Positions 1 through 12,115 of a stretch of DNA of 64,000 nucleotides are shown piece after piece (position 1 is the stretch's first letter; the number at the start of each line of letters is the position of its first letter). The stretch spans positions 134,501,889 to 134,565,888 of the forward strand of contig CANTUZ010000002.1 of NCBI GenBank assembly GCA_947846985.1. The letters are read 5' to 3'. Source of the DNA: Fratercula arctica (taxonomy: Eukaryota > Chordata > Aves > Charadriiformes > Alcidae). Under the pieces are notes generated by a model that worked only from the letters and a program-made list of their open reading frames with translations, made no database searches and was not told the DNA's origin. The position numbers and the translations under genes are program-made.

Positions 1-838
1 TATCCACCCACACAATCTATTTGAAGCTACAACCATTTGTAGGACTCTTCTTATCTTCCCTGACTTTGCAAAGACTGTCTGGAGAAACAAAACAGCTTAA
101 GTAAGCTTTGTTTTTTTCCTATTCATTTGTTTAAAGAATATTTGGCTGAAATCTAAGTTTTGCTCTTTTACAGCTGTTTCTGCTCTTTCAGTAGCAACAA
201 ATCTTTCATTTTGTGACAAGCTATTTCCAGGACAACCTGTTATGATATGACAGAAAATTACAGCTTAAGAGAGGAGGAAAGAGAAGGAGCAGATGATATA
301 TCATAACCCTGCAAACAAATCCTGTTGTCATGAAAAATATGCCTATTAATAGCTATAAAGATGAAGGAAAACAGGTACGATTTACCATTTTAAAAGGATG
401 GTTGCTAAGCTGAAGATATTCCTAAGGACTTTGAGCTTCTTTTTGATAGTGATAAGCCACTATCAGTTCTGAAAAATGCCTGGCAATAGGCATTGAAGAA
501 AGAGATACAGCGTAGGCAGACAGGGAATACTCCTGAAGCTTAATCACATGCAAATTGGAGATGAATAGATTACAACTGACTTCAGTGCATGTGAGGAATA
601 TGGTGCAAAGCTTTCATGTGTCTCCTACTTTAATTTCACATTAATCTCTTGGTGTGAATCATTCTTAAAAAGAAGACCTCAGAATTGGGAAGACAGACCA
701 AAGAAGCCTCAGCTTCTCTGCTAATGAAAGCAATAGAACCATTTACAAAGTTCAGGGTTTTGTTACATGCACATGTTCCACTTAGAGGAGGTTGAAAAGT
801 ATTCCCAAAGATGACTTGCCCAATAGGGTCAAGAAGAG
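1..838. other. Unique AT-rich DNA, no feature seen
   Basis: No repeat family, splice-bounded open frame or structured RNA was recognised here. Stops are frequent in all frames. The stretch ends where the inverted ERVL LTR begins. Confidence 0.6.
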
Positions 839-1265
839 TGTCATGGTTTAACCCCAGTCAGCAGATAGGACCACGCAGCTGCTTGCTCACTCTCCCTACT
901 TGTGATTGAGGAGAGAATTGGAAAAGTAAAAGTGAGACAACTCATGGGTTGAGATAAAGACAGTTTAATAAATAAAGCAAAAGCTGTACAACACAAGCAA
1001 ACCAAAACAAGGAATTCATTCAGTGCTTCCCATTGGCAGGCAGGTGTTCAGCCACCTCCAGGAAAGCAGGGCTCCATCACACGTAACAGTTACTTGGGAA
1101 GGCAAACACCATCACTCTGAATGTCCCTCCCTTCCTTCACCTTCTTGCAGCTTTATATAGTGAGCATGACATCACATAGTATGGAACATCCCTTTGGTCA
1201 GTTGGGATCAGCTGTCCCAGCTGCGTCCCCTCCCAAGTTCTTGTGCCCTCCCAGCCCACTGCCGC
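839..1265 (-). mobile_element. Truncated ERVL-type LTR, minus strand
   Basis: Read on the minus strand this is the 3' two thirds of the same LTR family as the complete copy at 12116-12707. The plus-strand start TGTCATGGTTTAACCCC is the reverse complement of the LTR 3' end (GGGGTTAAACCA...). The two copies share the TTATCTCAACCCATGAG-like block, the TATA region (1152-1159) and the segment with GGGATATTCCATAC-like and GGTCAG/CTGACC blocks. Similarity stops near 1265, so the LTR 5' part, which holds the GAGTTAATTTTCTTC block in the other copy, is missing. No internal gag/pol sequence adjoins it, so it is a broken solo LTR. The family assignment is by recognition of the avian ERVL LTR pattern; the exact subfamily name is not given. 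Confidence 0.85.
1152..1159 (-). promoter_or_regulatory. TATA-like box of the truncated LTR
   Basis: The plus strand reads TTTATATA, giving TATATAAA on the minus strand, at the position matching the TATA box of the complete LTR copy. It follows the LTR motif CATGCTCA. Activity is unknown and the upstream U3 part of this copy is lost. Confidence 0.5.
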
Positions 1266-4200
1266 GGATTCACAGGAATACAGACTGTAAGAAAGGACCA
1301 CGATGATAAATGATCTGTTGTGCAATTTTGACAAAAATCCTTCACTTCTTTGTGCATCCTGTGACACAATGGTAATCCAAGGATAAGTTCAACCTGATAT
1401 TTTTTAAGGAAACTTTTTTCATATCCCCAAATATGGTGAGATGGATTTCTTTCATTTTTAGTTGCCATGCATGTTAAATAATTAGTGGGTACTTACGATA
1501 GTAAGAGGTTAGTCCTTGGTGCCTAATCCAATGTCACCCTACTTTGAAAATTTGAATACAGTGACTTTCGTGAGGGCAATATTGTTATAGAGACAAGCAA
1601 ACTGTGCAGGCAGCCTTGACCTGGGTACATAGTTTTTCTGCAACCTTGGCCATACTATTTAACATCCTTCCCCCCAAAATCATTATTTCAATTTATAAAA
1701 TGAGTGCAAATGTTGTTTCTTTCCTGTATCAGGACGAAAACCATTTTTATGTACTAATTGAGCACATGCGCTAGATCCTTAGCTCAGGAAAATAAGGGAT
1801 GTGCCATTGCTGATTTATGCTGGCAGAACATCTATTTCCTGAGACAGAAAATGTTAACCTATAAACCACTTTCTCCACCACTAGTGAATGTATTCAAGGA
1901 TTTTTCTGCTCTGGTTTTGTCTTCCTTTTCAACCATACTATATAACTAATACTGTAAGTCCATTTTTTAGTTTTTAAAAAGAATTTTCTGCTAGTTCCAG
2001 AAATTCAGAATTTCTGAATTCAGAAACAGACATATTGCCATAAATAATAAAAAAAAGATTCATTTAGGCCAACTGATTCAGTGGTCAAAGGGAAAGATTC
2101 TTATTTATACAGTAGCATTTCACACATGATCATCAGTAAATTGTTTTTATATTGTATGACTTGAACTATGTGAATTGCGTGATCACAAATAAAGGAATTA
2201 TAATTACTCTGTCTTTTACACAAAAATGAATGCAATAAAGATTATGCACATATTCTTTCATAGCAAGAATATCTAATAAATTACCAGCCGCAGGACTCTG
2301 TCAGCTGGATACAGGATGCAGCATTTGTTTTTATAAACAGCTCACTGGTATGTCAACTGCTATTCTGACATGGAGAGAACTGAACACTGTTTTCCTCAAA
2401 AAACTTTATTCCCTTGAATGAAATCCTGGGCAAAATGTAATGTGGGAGCTGTATTGGTAGGGAAGGAAGATAACCCCCTACTCACATGCATTATTTACAA
2501 CCAGAAGCTACTCTAGGAGAAAATTTCTGTTGAAAGCTAAAATGGTACTGTGGTTGTTACAATAGATATTTCCCTCAGTGTATAAAAAGATAACTTAAAA
2601 GGCATCTTTTAAAATACTCTTCCTTGACAAAGAAATGAACGCGTAGATTTAAAACAGGCCTGCATTTTCCTCCAATGTTGTAGACAGAAATGGTACATAC
2701 ATGCAATTATTTTCATATTGCAAGCACAGGTTCAACATATGTGAGGAGCTGAAGAGCTGAAAAATGATATACTTACACCCATTTCGGTGTAAGCACTTAC
2801 ATCCATTTGGGAATGACATGAACGTTAAGAAGGAGACTGATAGGACCCAGTCCTCAGCTGATGTAACCTCACAGAGCTCCATTGAAATAAATGGAACTAT
2901 TGTGATTCACACCAGCAAAGGAGCTGGTCAATAAGTGCAGTGCTTTGAGACTTGAGCTTTTCTAAGATTAAGGTAATTGTAAGTGCTGGGGATACTTTAT
3001 TTTTTGTTCAGGACTACATATATTTTTGTATCCTTTGTGACCCACTTGGCATCTTATAATATAAAAAAATTAGAAAAAAGTCAATCTATCAGTCTGTGAG
3101 TCCTTTTTTTGGCAAAGCTCTCAGCACTGAGATTTCAGTGAGTTTCCAGCCTCATTACAAACTCACACTCTGTGTGGAAACCAGGCATTTGCCGTGCATG
3201 TAAATGTACACTGAAGCTGGTCGCTCCTTCTAGTGGGCTTTCACAATTTCTCTTTCATGACCCAGAAGTGAAATAGTGCACTGAAGTCTGCCTAATACCC
3301 TGTCACACGCTGACCTGGTAGGTGTGCTTTTAGCATTTAACATCAGCAGCATTGATTCTCCAAGAAGGTGTCTAACTGTATGTAATTTTTAAGTATTATT
3401 GTGCCACAGTTGGAAGTATCTTAAAGTCTTTTGATCTTGACTCTTTTCAACAAAATGACTGCAAAAATGTATATCTGGGGCCAAAACTTTTCACACAGAG
3501 CCTTATCAATGATAGCTATCAAAGATGGGCCGTAATGGCCCTGTGTGCCATTGTCTCAGTCAACTATAATCCAATGAATGTTGGCCAGTGTAAGGCCGTG
3601 TGGGGACAGATTTTAAACGAAAAGTTCATATGTGTTCCTTACGTACTATACATGCTTCTAGAATTCATAGAGTTGCAAAGAATCAAAGTTGTTGAAATCC
3701 TGAGTAATTCAGATTTTGAACACATCATCGTGGATAATGAATACTTCTGATTAGGCTTTTGTGCCTATGGATGTCGTTGTTTTGCAGTAATATAAACAAT
3801 GTTATATGACAAAGCAAAACATGAAAATCGTATAATCCTCACCATCTCATGTTTATTAAAAGTACAAGGCTGAATACACTGGAAATCTAAGAAATACTAT
3901 CATTTCCGTGTAAGGGATGAACAGCTGAATGCGTAAATAATGCTTAGTTCCATTTAATATTAGGTGAAAAGGAGAAAACCCCTATACATTTCTTCCTAGA
4001 TGAAAATCAACTTCTCTGGTGTCCCAAAATGCACTGCTTTGGAAGGGCTTAAAATGGAATACAAACCTTCATCACCATGATGTGGCCATGTCAGATTGTG
4101 TCCAGGATAAATATTGGTTTATTTGAGTCAGAGGCAATGGTGAAATGTGTGAGGACGAGGTGGGTAAGTGAAAAGGACCACACACTACCATTTCTGCTCA

Positions 4201-4292
4201 CGGCTGCTCAGGAGAGGAGTGGAGTTCACTTTTCCCAAGTAAATCTGTTCTTCATTTCTTACAAAATAGGGAGCAGAAAGAAGGAAGGGAAA
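1266..4292. other. Mostly unique DNA with one old palindromic relic
   Basis: AT-rich and stop-rich in all frames, with the longest frames under about 80 codons. The only element recognised is the palindromic relic at 2843-2929. A short near-palindrome (CAGAAATTC/GAATTTCTG) lies near 1998-2016. Confidence 0.55.
2843..2929. repeat. Ancient palindromic MITE-like repeat
   Basis: The 87 bp read as an imperfect palindrome: the left arm GACCCAGTCCTCAGCTGATGT pairs with the right arm ...CACACCAGCAAAGGAGCTGGTC, around a centre of the type GAGCTCCATTGAA..AATGGA. This arrangement (CCAGATCCTCAGCTGGTGTAA-like arm, CTCCATTGAAGTCAATGGAG-like centre, mirrored arm) is one I recognise from turtle, crocodile and bird genomes as an old amniote repeat. 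I do not assign a database name. A second copy is at 50220-50298. Confidence 0.6.
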
Positions 4293-5046
4293 AATCATAG
4301 AATCATAGACTTGCCTAGGTTGGAAGGGACCTTTCAGATCATCGAGTCCAACCATCAACCTAACTCTGACAAAAACCATCACTAAACCATATCTCTAAGC
4401 ACTATGTCTACCATCTCTTAAATACCTCCAGGGATGGTGACTCAACCACTTCCCTGGGCAGCCTGTTCCAATGCTTAATACCCCTTTCAGTGTAAAAATT
4501 TTTTCCTAATATCCAGTCTAAACCTCCCCTGGTGCAACTTGAGGTCATTTTCTCTTGTCCTATCACCTGGTACCTGACAGAAGAGACCAACCCCCACCTG
4601 GCTACAACCTCCTTTCAGGTAGTTGTAGAGAGCGAGAAGGTCTCCCCTCAGCCTCCTTTTTTCCAGGCTGAACAACCCCAGTTCCCTCAGCTGCTCCTCA
4701 TAAGAATTATTCTCCAGACCCCTCACCAGCTTCGTTGTCACCCTTCTCTGGACCCGCTCCAGCACCTCAATGTCTTTTTTGTGGTGAGGGACCCAAAACT
4801 TGTCACAGTACTCAAGGTGGGGCCTCACCAGTGCGGAGTACAGAGGGACAATCACTCCCCTAGTCCTTCTCACCACCCTGATCCTGATACAGGCCAGAAT
4901 GCTGTTGGCCTTCTTGGCCACCTGGGCACATTGCTGGCTCATATTCAGCTGGCAGTTGACCAACACCCCCAGGTCCTTTTCTGCTGGGCAGCTCTTCAGC
5001 CACTCTTCTCCTAGCTTGTAATGCTGCATGGGGTTCTCGTTTCTTC
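4293..5046 (-). mobile_element. CR1 LINE 3' fragment, minus strand
   Basis: The left end is the reverse-complemented CR1 tail (AATCATAGAATCATAGA) followed by GGTTGGAAGGGACC. The body matches the last part of ORF2. Homology ends near 5046, at the codons for an NPxQxYxLGEEW-like segment, so the copy is 5'-truncated. The 3' UTR belongs to a different type from the copies at 26195 or 53463: it carries an extra stretch between the GAGTCCAACCATCAACC block and the end of the coding region. About 750 bp. No target-site duplication is obvious, as is usual for CR1. Confidence 0.95.
4487..5046 (-). pseudogene. CR1 ORF2 remnant: C-terminal part of reverse transcriptase protein
   Basis: This is the C-terminal region following the polymerase core of CR1 ORF2, which copies CR1 RNA at the target site in the nucleus. 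The frame is open for about 185 codons and contains the CR1 hallmarks [42 protein letters not shown] and [15 protein letters not shown]. It ends early at 4487-4489 after a run of T at about 4497-4503 (an A run on this strand). The true C-terminus ([18 protein letters not shown]) then continues in another frame within 4408-4590, indicating a frameshift. The polymerase catalytic motifs lie upstream in a full element and are absent here. The open frame runs to 5143 only because non-CR1 flanking DNA happens to be open. Confidence 0.9.
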
Positions 5047-5534
5047 TTTTATAGTCTGTTGCCCAGCAAACAGTTCTACCTTCTGGACAAATGTATGAAA
5101 TTAATGGAGATTCAGTGATGAGGGAAGGTATTTTCAGAAGCATAAATTGCTGTGGTTGCCCCAGTTATTTACAATAAAATGGGATGCCAGTCTGAACTGT
5201 GTGCAGAAAGTCTTCCTTGGAAGAAGGAAGATTTGTTAGGAATTTATAGGGCTAGTGGGGTGTGACAGAGAAATAAACAAGAGTTTACGATTTTCTACAT
5301 GTTTCTGATCTTTAGTTTTGGTTGAAAATTCAGTGGGATTAGAGTGGCTGCCTTTGGTTGGGAATATCAGATGCTAAATAAAGATGTGAACAGAGCTTTT
5401 CCATCAAAAAACCAGATTTTTTTTATTGTTTAGAATCCTTGAATGTCATTTGATTTCAATCTGAGTAGGAAATTTCATCTGAAGAAAGCCTAGGACTTAG
5501 TGATCAGAAAACACACTGGTATCCTGTGTTTTTG

Positions 5535-5650
5535 AAGTCAGTAGCCATTGACTTTAGTTAGGATAGGATTTCTTCTTTACAAATGGATCTCGTAGGGTCT
5601 AATCCCACTCTCAGCCAGGGTACCGCTGACTTCCATGAGCAATGGATTAA
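5535..5650. repeat. Probable fragment of old amniote palindromic repeat
   Basis: It contains GAAGTCAGTAGCCATTGACTT, GGGTCTAATCCCACTCTCAG and CGCTGACTTCCATGAGCAATGG. These resemble the CCATTGACTTCAATGG and GGGCCTGATCCTGCTCTCAG blocks of the same repeat superfamily as 2843-2929. The pieces are diverged and incomplete, so the call rests on block order and wording only. Confidence 0.35.
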
Positions 5651-6351
5651 GGTAGTCAAGCTACTTTGGAAGTAGATTAATGTGTCTGGGTATGTCTGAA
5701 GTAGTCTGCTATTATTCCTCAGCTAGAGCAAATGTATTAGATCATTCATATTCTGTAAAGGAGATGCTGCTCTCAGACTGTATCTTCCTTTTCCCAGTAG
5801 CAGGGTGCTAATGTCACATCGTGTTGTGTGGGTGGGTTTTCATTCTTTTCTCAATTTTAAGCCTGCAGACAAATCTCTTACACATTTCTTTTATGGTTTT
5901 AAACTGCTACTATTACAAGCCTGATTAATAAGGCTTTATGAGCTAATTAATATGCCTTTATCTATATAAGCTTTTATCTTTATGTGCCTGATTGCCACAG
6001 TAGTTCTATAACATTATGGGAAGCTATTTATTTTCAAATTAGTGATGTCATCACGACCTTTTACCGCATGGAGAAGTCAAGGCTCTGGCCCGCCAGGTAT
6101 GTAGAAGGTAGCTCGAACTGTTCAGTGCTGGCTGTAAATTACAGGCTGATGAGAGGATGTGATGATCTCTGTTCCTTTATGTGTATGCAGCCGCTCATTC
6201 TCCCAAACACAAGTGATGATGGAATTCTCAAACACTGGAAAGAAGAATGAAACAGGCAGTTTCTAAAGTAGCAATGGCACTAGAAGCATTAATGGATGTG
6301 CTTATTGGGTGTCTGTGTGCCTGGGCCAGTCCCTGATAGCACCTGTGGCTG

Positions 6352-6376
6352 GATGTCCTGGCCACCCCAGGACATC
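6352..6376. repeat. Perfect 10-bp inverted repeat
   Basis: GATGTCCTGG (6352-6361) and CCAGGACATC (6367-6376) are exact reverse complements with a 5-nt CCACC loop, in a locally GC-richer patch. It could form a hairpin in single-stranded DNA or RNA. It resembles no known RNA and may be chance. Confidence 0.6.
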
Positions 6377-9300
6377 TCCAGTCTTTCCAGTTACCCTGCC
6401 CGAGATCCCCTGCAGCGTGTGTTTTGGGAGATCATGTCATGAGGCTGGCATGGATCTCAATTTCTGATTTGTGTTTCCCTCAAGCCTAGTATCTGCACTG
6501 ACAATCTGGGCAAAACACTGAAAAATCCAAGCTCAAAGGAGTAAGACACAGATAATTATATTACTGTAGTATATGAGGCCTCAGTAGAATATGGTTTAAA
6601 CTCGGCTCTTGGTAGCGAACTAACCTATAATAGGGACCTCTCCCTTCAAAAAAATTGAAATCTCTGCAGTAACGAGAAGAGAGGGGTTAGCATAAAGCCA
6701 CTGAAGAACAGTAATTCTGTTCTGTCATGACAGTGATGACTCACGACCACAACATAAGCACTTGTTTGCATTCAAATGTATTCAAAGACACTTAGCGGGG
6801 GAATTATTTATTTTCTGATATTGAAATCATCCAGCTTCTCAGGTGTGTTTTTTCTTTGAAATGACCGGGCCTCATCAAGAGTAAGATACTGCTGCAAATA
6901 TTTAGAATTTAAGAAAATGCCTTATTTTGATGACAAAATATTCTCCAGTAAAGAAACTTATGTGAAGTGCAGTGATTTTGGATGGCTATCGGAAAAACTG
7001 GGAAAATGGAACTACAGTCTCCTAAGTTTCAGTTGAAAGTCTTATTTTCTGACAAAGATGTTTTCCATTCAAAGATTTTTCTTCCTCTCTCAGTTCAATA
7101 GTTCAGCCTTGCATGAACGATTTTTTTCATGATTTTTTGCTTCTCCCACAGAAATTTGAAAGACTGTTACTTTCTGGGCTGCTGTTCAGATAGTGATTCT
7201 CTGGAAAATGCTTTAGCTTGTATTAGTAACTCAGATAATTTAAACTGCAGTAATAATATTAACTGAAAATAATAAATATTACAATTACACTACTCATATA
7301 ACAAAATAATTTTTTTACTCTATTGTAGTTTCAAAGTTATGGACAAATAACTTTAAAAAAATCATTAGATTTGTTTCACAAGCAGTTTTGATTTGGATTC
7401 TTCTTTCAGATTTAGGACTGACCAGACTTCCATTGATGTTAAAATATCAAGTTCTCGACTATTACACAAAGGGATTAAAAACTATAGTGTGTCTGGGGGA
7501 AAACATTCACAAAAGGATGGAAATGAATTTATGTGGTATTTGTGTGACTATCCTACATGCTTTCAAAGGATTTCTATTGTAATTCAAGATTAGTTGAGCA
7601 TAAGTTAATGGACTCTTAAAGTATTACCCAAAGCTTATTATGAGAGACTATAGGAGCCTCCTTTTAAAATGTTTTTTAATAATATCAACTACAAGGTCCC
7701 TGAAGACATGATATTTCTAGGCTTAGTATTTCTTCATCAAATATTAAAATAGGTCAAGCAATTTTGTTTCAGTTCCTTTTCTGCTCATTCTACTGCTGTA
7801 GCGTGAATACCAAGTAGAGTCTATTATGTAGATTTACCAACTGTTGAGTTCCCTGCTTTGTTTCATTATGTTTTTTATTTTGTAATCTGTACTGAGAGTG
7901 GAAGAACTACAATTACATGCTGAGGAAACCTGATGTTTACTAATTCCATAAAGTTAAGGTCATCTTCTGTAGCAATGTGGGAATAAATTAATTGATCAGA
8001 ATTCAGTCTTGCAGACACAGGTAAGCTGTAATGAAAAGATTGACATGAGAAAAGACGACTCAACAAGGTTCGTAGTTGCATGATTAAACTACTAATGGCT
8101 TATAGTCTGAATAACAGTATAAGTCTGTGGATCAAACTGGTTTTTTTTTCCCAGGGCATATTTGCACTTAGCAATTGGAATTTGGCTCAATTAAAAGCCT
8201 CAAAATTTTATTCTTAGGGCTTAGTAGTCAAAGACAGTGCCCAAAACACGAATCTTCTTTATTTACTTTCCAGCTGAACAATTTTCCACAGCCCGTGTTT
8301 TGTTTCTGGGCAGGAAAAGGCATGCAGCATGCTTATAGCTTAATCCCATCAATCTAGTATTAAGTTCTGTACAAAGTTTCACAAACACTAGGCAGGAATC
8401 AGACAGAACAGAGCCATGTAAACACAGTGAACTATCAATTATAAACTTATTCTTGGTGAAGTATAAGGGAATGTGACCCTTCAGACCCCTTTCATTTTAA
8501 AACTAAAAGTACAAAGTAGTTCATAGAAATAATATGTTTAAGCTGGACATTTAGAATAGAATTAAAATCTTCTGATGTTTCAAGAATGAAAATGCACCTG
8601 TTTGGTACATAATAGCTGGCATGGAAAAATAGATTCTTAGAGCATAAATTGGAGTGACGACATGAAGGTGCATGACTTTATAAGCTTATAGCTCATCAAT
8701 AATATTGTTAAATGAGTTTTCATACCTTTTGTTATACAGTAGCAAAACACTGCTGTCACTGATTTCATTAAAAGCAAGGTCTGGCAGCAGAACTGTTGCT
8801 GGGCAATACCTAAGGTTAAAGAAGCATTTGGCATGTTTGGTTTTGATTTTGAACAATATAATATTCAGCAACCCAACAACTTAGGAGGCTGACTTTTTTG
8901 GCTTGAAAAATATTGCAGGGCTTGTATAGAGCAATGTCCTTGATCCATGAAAGAGTATGTCAAGTATAGTCTGAAGTCTGCAGACTGAAATTATCCATGA
9001 GTCTTTCATTTGATTTTGATGGCAAAGACAATCTTTGCTCTGATGTCCATGCCAAAGACTGTCAAGTCCTTGTCAAGTAAAAGTAAAATCGTGTGTTTCA
9101 GTGTGCCCCTTTTAACAGTACTAGTGTATCATTATCTTGGTTTACCTTTCTTCTGTGTATGTGATTCTGTTTCTAACAATTTAAGAAACTTATGACGATT
9201 TCAAAGACACCTTATTGTTAATGATATATTTCAAGATGAGCTGCTAGCTATTCAGATTGATTGAATTTCTCAGGGTATCACTTTGAACAAACTTAGGTTT

Positions 9301-11044
9301 ATTGTTTTTAGTAGCTTGCTGAGGAATAAACGTCATGATTATCCTCTTGTCATTCAAATCATTCTAGATTTATTTCCACTCCAAGCCTGCAAAAAATGAC
9401 ACAAAATAAGTCTCATTTTTTCAATGGTGACTGTGAACAGCAAAATCAAACAGTAATTTTTTAGGAAAGGACTTGGTCAAACATCCCTGCAAGTCACTGC
9501 AATGCGTCTTTTGACTTGCAGAATTTTGGATCATGGTGTAAGTGTACAGACTAAAGGAGCTAACAATTTCTACATCTCCCCGTCTTTTCACTACCTGCCT
9601 TGTTACCTCTTGGTTGCAAATTGCAGCCAAGATTACATATCAGGAGCTTTCATGAAAGGATTATAGTTCCTCATATACATGAAGTATTTCGCAAATTTCT
9701 GGTGGCTCTAAAATAATTAATGATTATAAGATAGAAAAGTGAATAACCTGAATGCTAATGACTGCAAGTTCATTTTTAAATCAAATTTTAAATATTGGAA
9801 ATTTGCAAAACTACTTATGCAAATGAAATTGCCCCATCTCACTGGCTATAATAATCCTGCTCAATTATGGTACTGCTAAGACATACACATTTATCAAGTT
9901 TAAATAAATGTGTGTAATTCTTCAAAGGCTTTGTGTAATTGCTTCTAGATTTGCCATCAGCTGCACTTGTCTTTGTGATTGTATCTGTACTTGGTACGTT
10001 TTCATGTTGTAATTGTATGGTAATTGTTTGTGATTGTATCTCTGAGTTTTTTATGCGGTAATTTTGATCGGCAATTGTACCTTTGCTAGAAATTTTAGTA
10101 TTACTTTGCCCCAGAATGTAGTTGCTAACAAGCAATTCACGTAGACCAATATATACTGGACTGAAAATTATATAAATAAAATGGGAGGGCATTTCCACAA
10201 CGATAACACATTGTGAATTATAAAAATGAATACTTCAGATTTTTATGTAATGGTCAGCATAATCTGCACATAAAAAGTGCTTTAACGTGAGGTTTACATT
10301 GTGATTAAAGGCTGCTGTGAATATGATACCTTTTTATATCACATTTATTCTCCATTAATTAGTTCTGTATCACCATATCATGTTTCGCTGTATTAATAGC
10401 CTCATAACTGGCATATGCAAGGCTGAGCCCTCTTGTCAAGACTCAGCATAGGCAGGTGGACTATGAGAGGGAAGGCTTGCAAGACTTATGAGTATTATCT
10501 TCTTATTATTAGACAGGTTCTACATATGCATATTATGAAGCCTCACTATTTAATAAAAAAGTGGAGTGTCTACATAGTAAAGTACTGATTAATGGAACAG
10601 TTAGGATTCCACATCAGACTGGTCAGACTGGCCCAAAACACATCATCTTATCATCCTGAGCTCCTTCTGGTACCAGCAGTTTCCTTATATCTCTAAAGAC
10701 AGACATAAATTTTCTCTATTGCGAACAAAAATTTGATTGCAAATTCTGCTTTTGTTAGCAAAAATGGTGCAGCCTAAGTTTAGCTTTTAAGTATTTCTGG
10801 TGACAAATTGGTACATCTCCTAGAGAATGGAGGTGATGAGTTTGTGAGTAAAGGACTGTAAACTCATGGTCCACAAAGTTTGTCTCTAAACCATCAGGTT
10901 TATCCTGGCATGCTGTTCTCCCTCCTCCTCTTTGGGAGGGATTCAGAATGTCTTTCAGATTTAGATATATTGCTAAGAGAAAAGATATTGCGTGTATTTT
11001 TGTCTAATGCACTAAGGTTGACTTTTTAGTTTCAAACTATCTAG

Positions 11045-11789
11045 CTGCAGTGATCCCCGAGAATCTGGGCGAGCATTCACCCATTTGGATGCCATCCAGA
11101 GGGACCTGGACAGACTTGAGAGGCACCAACCTCATGAAGTTCAACAAGGCCAAGTGCAGGGTCCTACACCTGGGTTGTGGCAATCCTAAGTACAAATACA
11201 GACTTGGCAGAGAATGGATTGAGAACAGCCCTGAGGAGAAGGACTTGGGGGTGTTGGTTGATGAGAAGCTCAACATGAGCTGGCAAGGTGCGCTCGTAGC
11301 CCAGAAGGCCAACCACATCCTGGGGTGCATCAAAAGAAGTGTGGCCAGCAGGTCGAGGGAGGTGGTTCTGCCCCTCTACTCTGCTCTCACGAGAACCCAC
11401 CTGGAGTACTGCATCCAGCTCTGGAGCCCTCAGTGCATGAAGGACATGGACCTGTTGGAGAGGGTCCAGAGGAGGGCCATGAAGATGATCAGAAGGCTGG
11501 AGGACCTCTCCTATAAAGACAGGCTCAGACAGTTGGGGTTGTTCAGCCTGGAGAAGAGAAGGCTCCAGTGAGACCTTATAGTGGACTTCCAGTACTTAAA
11601 GGGGGCCTGCAGAAAAGCTGGAGAGGGACTCTTTAGTGATAGGATGAGGGGTAATGGCTTGAAACTGGACAAGGGGAGATTTAGGTTAGGTATCAGGGTG
11701 AGGTGTCCCTGATCATGGCAGGAGGGTTGGAACTAGATGATCTTTAAGGTCCCTTCTAACCTAAACCATTCTGTGATTCTATGATTTTG
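11045..11789 (+). mobile_element. CR1 LINE fragment with 3' internal deletion, plus strand
   Basis: From about 11080 the sequence matches CR1 ORF2 (GCCATCCAGAGGGACCTGGACAG, then TTCAACAAGGCCAAGTGCAGGGTCCT), and it ends in the tail ATTCTGTGATTCTATGATTTT. The 5' border is uncertain within 11045-11080. At about 11695-11701 the text jumps from GATTTAGGTTAGG directly to GGTGTCCCTG. Compared with the copy at 43169-43448 this removes roughly 120-130 bp covering the last codons of ORF2. The remaining 3' UTR is of the common GGTTGGAACTAGATGATCTTTAAGGTCCC type. Confidence 0.95.
11080..11571 (+). pseudogene. CR1 ORF2 remnant, C-terminal region
   Basis: The frame is open from about 11114 to a TGA at 11569-11571. 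It contains [45 protein letters not shown] and [12 protein letters not shown], which are CR1 ORF2 C-terminal blocks that follow the polymerase active site. A frame change near 11121 (GAGAGGCACCAACC in place of the usual GAGAGGTGGGCCAACC) separates it from the preceding block. The stop replaces an arginine or glycine codon of the RGDL block. A non-functional fossil. Confidence 0.85.
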
Positions 11790-12115
11790 TAAAAGGGGCA
11801 GAGACATAACCCCCATGAGGGATCTGTAAGAAAGTTGTGGCTATGTCACAAGAGCTCTGGAGCTTGCTCCAGGGGACCTGGTGGCGGGTGGGGGAAAGAA
11901 GTTGTTATATGGCTTAGTGGGTCCCCTTGCTATCGTCTTTCCAACTCCTTCCCCTCCCTGGGCAGCCTCAGCAGCAACAGGCTGTGCAGGAAGGAAGTGC
12001 CAATTCCAGCACTGGCAGAGTCATAAATGACTCCTGTATCCTCCAACACTCTCAAGGCAAGATGCCTGTCTTCCCTGTCAGTCTTCCAGTCCAGATAATT
12101 ACTTCAACTGCCTGA
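11790..12115. other. GC-richer spacer between CR1 and solo LTR
   Basis: About 325 bp of non-repetitive sequence with a short inverted repeat (CTGGAGC TT GCTCCAG, about 11859-11874). Small open frames on the plus strand show no protein family features. It ends in CCTGA, the left target-site copy of the following LTR. Confidence 0.5.

Larger units (their letters stand above)
5047..11044. other. Unique AT-rich DNA with small relics and a hairpin
   Basis: No gene recognised. It holds an old-repeat-like patch at 5535-5650, a perfect 10-bp stem at 6352-6376 and a minus-strand open frame of 119 codons at 9839-10198, which I judge to be chance (polar, A-rich, no known motif). Confidence 0.55.

Noticed and set aside
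9839..10198. 119-codon minus-strand open frame, with ATTTTCAG just inside its 5' end resembling an acceptor
   Set aside because: A-rich, with no motif or partner exon. An open frame of this length is expected about once by chance in a window of this size.
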